Source: Shimia sp049116215
Lineage (GTDB): Bacteria; Pseudomonadota; Alphaproteobacteria; Rhodobacterales; Rhodobacteraceae
Assembly: GCF_049116215.1 (NCBI RefSeq)
Contig: NZ_JAGDZB010000007.1
Coordinates: forward strand, 248,001-312,000
Direction: 5' to 3'
DNA: 64,000 nucleotides
Below the pieces are notes generated by a model. It worked only from the letters and a program-made list of their open reading frames with translations. It was not told the DNA's origin and made no database searches. Shown here piece after piece: positions 59,267 to 64,000 of the stretch (positions are counted from its first letter, which is position 1; each line of letters begins with the position of its first letter). The position numbers and the translations under genes were made by a program.

Positions 59267-60209
59267 ACCTCACGTTTATACGGAGCACGCGGTTGATGTC
59301 TTGGGCCACGCCGTTGACTTGCTAAATGCAGGTCAACGGTTCGTCCTGATCACCTCGGTTGGTATCCAAGGTGGCGCCGCGCGTGAGGTTGGGTCGCTGG
59401 CCGTTGTCTGCGAAAGCGGGATTATGGTCGGCTATATGTCAAACGGCTGTATCGATCGGGACATCCGACTGCAGGCGCGCTCTTTGCTTGAAACTGATGA
59501 AGCCGCCAAAACGCTCCGATACGGCGAAGGCTCGCCTTTCTTTGATCTCAAACTGCCATGTGGCGGGTCTTTGGAGTTGTTGCTGAACGCACGACCAGAT
59601 CCCGAGGCCATTCGCACGGCTCACAAAAAGCTTACGGGCCGGAACGCGACGTTAATCGACCATAGGGTGCCCGACGCAACCGGGATCGCGCGCTTTCTTT
59701 ACTCGCCGAAACCAAGGCTTGCGATCGCAGGAAGAGGTGCGGTGTTCCGTGCCACCGTTCAAATTGCCGAGGCCGCAGGTTTTGAAACCCTCACGTTCTC
59801 GCCGGACGACGCTGACCTTGAGGCCATCAAACATATCTCCGCTTTGAACCCGGTGTTCATGTCAAGTCCACTGGCCCACCAAAACTTGCCTTTGGACAGC
59901 TACTCCGGATTTTTGACATTGTTTCACGACCATGATTGGGAGCCAGAATTGCTGAAGGCGGCGCTACTAACCGATGTTCGTTTTATCGGTTGCCTTGGGA
60001 GCCACCAAACCCATCAACAGCGCCTTAACAACCTTCTGGCAGATGGGGTCGATGCTCAGTCACTCGACCGCCTAAAGGGCCCAATCGGTCTGGTGCCATC
60101 CCTTCGCAACGCACCGTCAATTGCGGTCTCCGCAGTGGCACAAGTCATTAATGAGTTTCCTTCAAGCATTCGCAGCTTAAGGAGTGAGCGACAGGAAAAG
60201 GCAGCCTAG
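59259..60209 (+). CDS. coxI: CoxI, XdhC-family maturation protein
   Basis: The 316-residue protein has the XdhC_CoxI N-terminal domain with GIQGGAAREVGSLAVVCESG, YMSNGCID and PCGGSLELLL, and a C-terminal XdhC_C domain ending LKGPIGL. It is the second XdhC-like gene of the cluster, after coxF, matching coxI of Oligotropha. The start is uncertain: TTG at 59259 (LSEPHVYT) has a GGAAGA site and overlaps the coxG stop by 8 bp; TTG at 59232 is possible. It ends the cox cluster. Confidence 0.86.
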   Translation: MSEPHVYTEHAVDVLGHAVDLLNAGQRFVLITSVGIQGGAAREVGSLAVVCESGIMVGYMSNGCIDRDIRLQARSLLETDEAAKTLRYGEGSPFFDLKLPCGGSLELLLNARPDPEAIRTAHKKLTGRNATLIDHRVPDATGIARFLYSPKPRLAIAGRGAVFRATVQIAEAAGFETLTFSPDDADLEAIKHISALNPVFMSSPLAHQNLPLDSYSGFLTLFHDHDWEPELLKAALLTDVRFIGCLGSHQTHQQRLNNLLADGVDAQSLDRLKGPIGLVPSLRNAPSIAVSAVAQVINEFPSSIRSLRSERQEKAA

Positions 60210-60808
60210 TCCTGTACTTTTCCAACTTGGAATGAAGTGGAAAATACTAAATTTCTGGAGGAATTTTGAGGGTAAAGATGCGCTCGAGCCTATTATCGCA
60301 GAAAGGGTTTGAAATTAGCAAAAACCGCGAACGGCGGCAATGTTGGCAAAGAGGGCACTCGGCTTATCCACAATTATGCCGCCTCGACCAAAGTCGGTGT
60401 GACGGGATACGCCGTTATTTTTGCAAGCGGTAGCGGATGCCGGCTCTGTGTCGCTCGCGTGACTTAGCAAAGTTCGTTTTCTGCGCACTACTGCCCTTAG
60501 GGATTGGGGCAGCAATGAAGTCGGTTACCTCACCTTTGAAGGGCCGCTTCCTCAATCTGAGGCAGCACCTTTGCGGGTGCAGCTAACGGCTCCTAACCGC
60601 CCAGAACAGCAGTGGTCAATGAAGGCGGAAAGCAACCCTTCGCTGCACGCCCAATCAATGTCCGCCAAGACTTGCGCTCCACCAAACTCTGTCATTGCCT
60701 AAAAGCTGAACCCGTAAGGGTCAAAAAAATGTCTACCCACCGTCCAACAACAGAATAACACTCTCAAAAGAAACGCATCATCTGATTCCGCTTTTGCAGC
60801 AGCGATTA
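60210..60808. other. Intergenic region between the cox cluster and the aldehyde dehydrogenase gene
   Basis: About 600 bp without a credible gene. The composition is lower in GC than the flanks. Short segments such as the one around 60620-60670 resemble degraded intergenic sequence rather than coding sequence. I see no terminator with a clear T tract after coxI. Confidence 0.5.
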
Positions 60809-62344
60809 TCAGCGCACAACCGCTCTCTCAACTTGCTGAAGCTTTAAGTTACCCGCAAACTCCGCCAAGTCCTGATAACACACCAATCGCAGCCAGCGTT
60901 CGATGGCCATCGTACCCACCGAGGTTGCGCCAAAGTTGGTTGTGGCAGGATAGGGACCGCCATGCACCATCGCGTCACAGACTTCCACTCCGGTTGGGAA
61001 CCCATTGGCCAAAAGGCGGCCTGCTTTTCGTTCCAAAATGGGCAGCAGAGATTGGACGGCAGCTAGGTCCCCCTGATCGCACTGCACCGTGCAGGTCAAC
61101 TGACCTTTCAGTGATTTCGCCACCTCGTGCATCTGTTCCAGACTGGAAAGTTTCACCACAAGACCAAAGGGACCAAACACCTCTTCGGACAGGTCGTCGT
61201 TGCGGAACCAGTCTTCCACCGAGGTAACAAATACGGTTGGCGTAGCGGCCCGATCTGACGCAACCTGCCCCTTCACAAGACAGGTCACGCCATCCATGCG
61301 AGCTATATGGCCACGGCCTTTTTCAAAAGTTTCGGCAATGCCAGGCGTCAACATGGTTTGCGCGGCCTGGCCCTCAAGCGCGCCTTTCGCCGCCGCAAGG
61401 AAGGCGTCCGCGCCGTCACTCTCAAGCAGGAAAACAACACCGGGATTGGTGCAGAACTGCCCCGCACCCATGGTCAGGGAGGCGGCCCAGCCCGCGCCAA
61501 TCTCTGCGCCGCGCGCAGAAAGCGCTTCTGGCATCAGGAACATTGGGTTCACGGAGCCAAGCTCGCCAAAGAATGGAATGGGTTCTGGTCGCTGTGCGCA
61601 CAGGTCATAAAGCGCGCGGCCACCCCGCAGGGAGCCGGTAAAGCCCACTGCTGCGATCAACGGGTGCCGTACCAACGCTTGGCCCACCTCAAAACCGCCC
61701 CCTTGGATCAAAGAAAAGACCCCGGGGTGCAGGTCGCACTTTTGGATGGCGGCATGCACAGCTTGCGCGATGATTTCGCCGGTGGCCGGGTGCGCCGCAT
61801 GTCCGCGCAGCACAACCGGACAGCCCGCCGCCAAGGCCGAGGCGGTGTCGCCGCCCGCGGTGGAGAAGGCCAGCGGGAAGTTTGAGGCGCCAAAAATGGC
61901 CACCGGGCCAATGGGGCGCTTGGTCATGCGCAGGTCAGACCGGGGCAGTGGCTGCCGATCCGGCAGGGCAGGATCGTGCTTCTCGCCCAGATAAGCTGCG
62001 TCCAAAATGTGGGAGGCAAACAGGCGCAATTGGCCGGTGGTGCGCCCACGTTCCCCTTGCAGGCGGGCTTCGGGCAGGCCGGTTTCCTCACAGCCAAACT
62101 GTGTGACCAGGTCGGCGCGGGCCTCAATTTCATCGGCAATGGTGTTGAGGAACGCGGCACGTGTTTCCGCCGATGTGGTGCTGTAGCTCCAAAAGGCGTC
62201 TTCGGCAGCTTGCGCCGCCTGGTCCACAAGCGCCGTGGTACCCGCTGCAAAGGTGCGGCTTTCGCCAAAGACCGGATCAGAGGCAAAGGAGGCGTCTGCC
62301 CCCAGCCACGCGCCCGCGATCAAATGTTTGCCGTGCAATGCCAT
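60809..62344 (-). CDS. Aldehyde dehydrogenase (alpha-ketoglutarate semialdehyde/2,5-dioxovalerate type)
   Basis: The 511-residue enzyme matches the NADP-dependent alpha-ketoglutarate semialdehyde dehydrogenase group: ASNFPLAFSTAGGDTASALAAGCPVVLRGHAAHP (cofactor region), FTGSLRGGRALYDL, the catalytic base region GELGSVNPMFLMPE, and the nucleophile in GAGQFCTNPGVVFL. The last step of pentose, uronate, glucarate or hydroxyproline oxidation uses this reaction, giving 2-oxoglutarate. The start at 62344 (MALHGKHLIAG) follows a GAGGGCAAG site. It is transcribed with an SDR gene 69 bp upstream. Confidence 0.87.
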   Translation of the reverse strand: MALHGKHLIAGAWLGADASFASDPVFGESRTFAAGTTALVDQAAQAAEDAFWSYSTTSAETRAAFLNTIADEIEARADLVTQFGCEETGLPEARLQGERGRTTGQLRLFASHILDAAYLGEKHDPALPDRQPLPRSDLRMTKRPIGPVAIFGASNFPLAFSTAGGDTASALAAGCPVVLRGHAAHPATGEIIAQAVHAAIQKCDLHPGVFSLIQGGGFEVGQALVRHPLIAAVGFTGSLRGGRALYDLCAQRPEPIPFFGELGSVNPMFLMPEALSARGAEIGAGWAASLTMGAGQFCTNPGVVFLLESDGADAFLAAAKGALEGQAAQTMLTPGIAETFEKGRGHIARMDGVTCLVKGQVASDRAATPTVFVTSVEDWFRNDDLSEEVFGPFGLVVKLSSLEQMHEVAKSLKGQLTCTVQCDQGDLAAVQSLLPILERKAGRLLANGFPTGVEVCDAMVHGGPYPATTNFGATSVGTMAIERWLRLVCYQDLAEFAGNLKLQQVERAVVR

Positions 62345-62413
62345 GGCTTGCCCTCTTTTTTTTTGGGGGGGAAATGCCGCCGAGACCAAATGGCCTCAGC
62401 AGCAGTGGTGTGC

Positions 62414-63160
62414 TTAAGAGAACAGCATGCCGCCATTGATATCGACGTTGGTGCCGGTGACAAACGACGCATCGTCAGACGCCAAGAACACCGCCAATTT
62501 GGCCACTTCTTCCGAGGTGCCTTCGCGCTTCAGCGGCGTGATGTTGGCCACATGGGTGCGCACTTCTGGCTTGGTGAAGATGTTGTGGAAGTCTGTGTCG
62601 ATCATGCCGGGGCACAAGGAATTCACCCGGATTTTGGGACCAAGCTCTTTGGCAAGGCCACGGGTCAGGGTCATCAGTGCGCCTTTGGACGCGCCGTAGG
62701 CTGAGGCACCGGGGCCGCCGCCGTCACGCCCAGCTTGCGAGGCCAGCCCCACGATGGAGGAGCCTTCTGGCATGTGGGGAATGCATTCGCGCACGGCAAG
62801 CACAAAGGAGGTGAGGTTCACATCCATCACCGCATTCCAGTGTTCCAGCGTCATTTCCGCCATCGGCACACGGGCCAGAATGCCTCCGGACACATGGATC
62901 AGGCTGTCTACCTGCCCGTAGGTTTCAACGGTTTTGGCCACGAGCGCTTTGACGTCCGTCTCTTTGGTCATGTCGCCTTGCAGGGCAAAGGCTTTGCCGC
63001 CAGCGGCGGTAATCTCCGCGACCGCGCTATCTGCACCTTCCGAACTGGCGAAATAGTTGATCGCCACGTTGGCGCCGCGCGCAGCGAGCTCCATGACACA
63101 GGCCCGACCAATGTCACGTCCGCCGCCGGTCACGATGGCTGTTTTGCCGTTCAAGTCCAT
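62414..63160 (-). CDS. SDR-family NAD(P)-dependent oxidoreductase
   Basis: The 248-residue enzyme has the classical SDR motifs: TGGGRDIGRA (cofactor loop), the ISGGIL-type segment HVSGGIL in place of NNAG, catalytic Ser in VGLASQAG, and Tyr-x-x-x-Lys in SAYGASKGALM, with NSLCPGMIDTD after it. I chose the ATG at 63160 (MDLNGKTAIVTGGG) because GGAG lies six bases upstream; an ATG 12 bases earlier is possible. The pairing with a ketoglutarate semialdehyde dehydrogenase and the GntR regulator suggests a sugar or sugar-acid dehydrogenase. Confidence 0.88.
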   Translation of the reverse strand: MDLNGKTAIVTGGGRDIGRACVMELAARGANVAINYFASSEGADSAVAEITAAGGKAFALQGDMTKETDVKALVAKTVETYGQVDSLIHVSGGILARVPMAEMTLEHWNAVMDVNLTSFVLAVRECIPHMPEGSSIVGLASQAGRDGGGPGASAYGASKGALMTLTRGLAKELGPKIRVNSLCPGMIDTDFHNIFTKPEVRTHVANITPLKREGTSEEVAKLAVFLASDDASFVTGTNVDINGGMLFS

Positions 63161-63483
63161 TTTCATCTCCATCTAGGCTGGCGGCAGGTTCGTCCGCGAT
63201 TTGGGCCGCTTTGATCACGCGCCGCCGCCAGGCCCCGCTCACAACAATTCAATGCATAGTGAATCCGCCCAAAACCGGATTTACCTCAGATCTAGCCTAC
63301 GGCAAACAAATCGACAATACAAATTTTTACAAATTCGAAAATTCATCAAACTCCTGTTTTCCAGAGAGTTCCTGAAGCGAAAAAAAAGGGTGCCTCAAAC
63401 AAGAGGCGCCCTTCTAACAAATCCTAACAACAAGACCGCTCCACGAAAATCGAGACAGGCCACAGCCTGCTTGCGGCGGCTGC
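63161..63483. other. Intergenic region upstream of the SDR gene
   Basis: About 320 bp lie between the SDR start and the 3' end of the GntR regulator gene. It holds the GntR terminator (63380-63411) and the promoter of the SDR-aldehyde dehydrogenase operon in AT-rich sequence at about 63290-63370. No gene is seen. Confidence 0.5.
63380..63411 (-). terminator. Rho-independent terminator after the GntR gene
   Basis: A 9-bp stem with one mismatch (63388-63396 with 63403-63411) and a six-base loop is followed on the minus strand by eight T residues. It lies 72 bp after the GntR stop codon. Confidence 0.85.
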
Positions 63484-64000
63484 TTACCCCTCAAAAACCC
63501 GTTTACGTGCATTCTCCACATGGGCCCGCATGGCGATCCGCGCAGCATCCGCATCCTGCTTCTCAATCGCGTCAAAGATCTCGTAATGCTCGCGTTGCAC
63601 CATCTCCATCCGCTCCTGCGGTTTGGTCAGCGAGAGGTTGCGGGTCAGGTTCAACCCTGTGAGAATATTGCTCTTCATCGACGACCGCGCCGCAGAGAAA
63701 TACTGATTGCCGGAAGCGGCACAGATCGCTTCGTGGAAGTCTTCATCGGTGTCGACCCCCAACTCCCCTTCCCGGATACAGCGGTCCAGCTCCGTCAATA
63801 GCGCACGCATTTTAGTGAGATCCACGTCTGTGCGCCGCTGCGCCGCCAGATAGGCCGCCTCCCCTTCAATTGCGGCGCGAAACTCAAACGTCCGCTGAAT
63901 ATCGGCAATCGACCCAACCGGCGCAAAATCTAGCACCGCACCTTCGGGGCGGCGCTGAACAAAGGACCCGGAGCCCTGACGGGACACGATCACCCCGTCC
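63484..64000 (-). CDS. GntR-family (FadR/FCD) transcriptional regulator, truncated at the window edge
   Basis: The frame is open to base 64000, so the N-terminus lies outside. The visible 171 residues include the wing end of the helix-turn-helix (GVIVSRQGSGSFV) and a complete FCD ligand domain: FEFRAAIEGEAAYLAA, DEDFHEAICAASGN (metal-binding Asp and His), and EHYEIFDAIEKQDADAARIAMRAHVENAR. FCD regulators commonly sense sugar acids with a bound metal. It lies upstream of the SDR and aldehyde dehydrogenase genes on the same strand and is probably their regulator. Confidence 0.88.
   Translation of the reverse strand, partial: DGVIVSRQGSGSFVQRRPEGAVLDFAPVGSIADIQRTFEFRAAIEGEAAYLAAQRRTDVDLTKMRALLTELDRCIREGELGVDTDEDFHEAICAASGNQYFSAARSSMKSNILTGLNLTRNLSLTKPQERMEMVQREHYEIFDAIEKQDADAARIAMRAHVENARKRVFEG

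Noticed and set aside
1..64000. CRISPR array, prophage, restriction or defence system
   Set aside because: No regularly spaced repeats, cas genes, phage structural genes, or restriction or toxin-antitoxin genes were seen.

Overview
The window looks like a chromosomal segment from a marine alphaproteobacterium of the Roseobacter group (Rhodobacteraceae). The evidence is a form I CO dehydrogenase cluster, an L-malyl-CoA/beta-methylmalyl-CoA lyase of the ethylmalonyl-CoA pathway type, COQ9, a TIGR02300-type acidic protein, the DgcN/DgcA D-glutamate genes, abundant ABC uptake systems, GC-rich third codon positions, and a GC palindrome of a type common between genes in this group. This assignment rests on gene content; no 16S rRNA gene is present.

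Layout. 1-4.6 kb: the end of an AhpD-like gene paired with an ECF41 (SigJ-like) sigma factor, a GMC oxidoreductase, a LysE exporter and a YghU-type glutathione transferase. 4.8-12.5 kb: mostly housekeeping (DEAD-box helicase, class III cyclase, rpsU, COQ9, accA, a LysE/Lrp pair, mcl1). 12.8-16.6 kb: a D-amino-acid catabolic operon (dgcN, dgcA, metallophosphoesterase, D-amino acid transaminase). 16.8-24.7 kb: ferric-reductase-like protein, quinone oxidoreductase, MFS exporter with a His-rich tail, GntR regulator, zinc peptidase, TIGR02300 protein, tRNA-Ala(GGC), LytTR membrane protein and PAP2 phosphatase. 24.8-27.6 kb: acnB.

27.9-31.5 kb: a cobalamin riboswitch leads a corrinoid-type ABC operon (DUF1636 protein, ATPase, binding protein, permease). 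31.5-38.5 kb: a D-alanyl-D-alanine-type dipeptide ABC operon ending in a VanX-like dipeptidase, divergent from an RpiR regulator. 38.5-42.3 kb: an ECF cobalt/nickel importer (DUF4198, cbiM, cbiL-like, cbiQ, cbiO) on the minus strand under a second cobalamin riboswitch. The cell can therefore lower both corrinoid uptake and cobalt uptake when B12 is sufficient.

42.5-45.4 kb is a patch of gene decay: a secreted protein with an in-frame amber stop, a haloalkane dehalogenase gene with a frameshift and a lost C-terminus, and a LysR gene with a one-base homopolymer frameshift. 45.5-49.6 kb: a molybdenum hydroxylase (IorAB-like) operon with a methyltransferase and an AraC regulator. 49.6-50.8 kb: gene-poor, with an IS3 OrfA remnant and a partial tRNA-Met.

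50.8-60.2 kb: the CO oxidation cluster, MHYT-LytTR regulator then coxM-S-L-D-E-F, an unannotated 30-codon ORF, coxG and coxI. A 21-bp-phased direct repeat before coxM is a good candidate operator for the LytTR regulator. 60.8-64 kb: aldehyde dehydrogenase (alpha-ketoglutarate semialdehyde type), an SDR enzyme and a GntR/FCD regulator, probably for sugar-acid catabolism.

The most notable leads are the cox micro-ORF and phased repeat, the decay patch, and the two B12-regulated transport operons. I did not find a convincing wholly new system.
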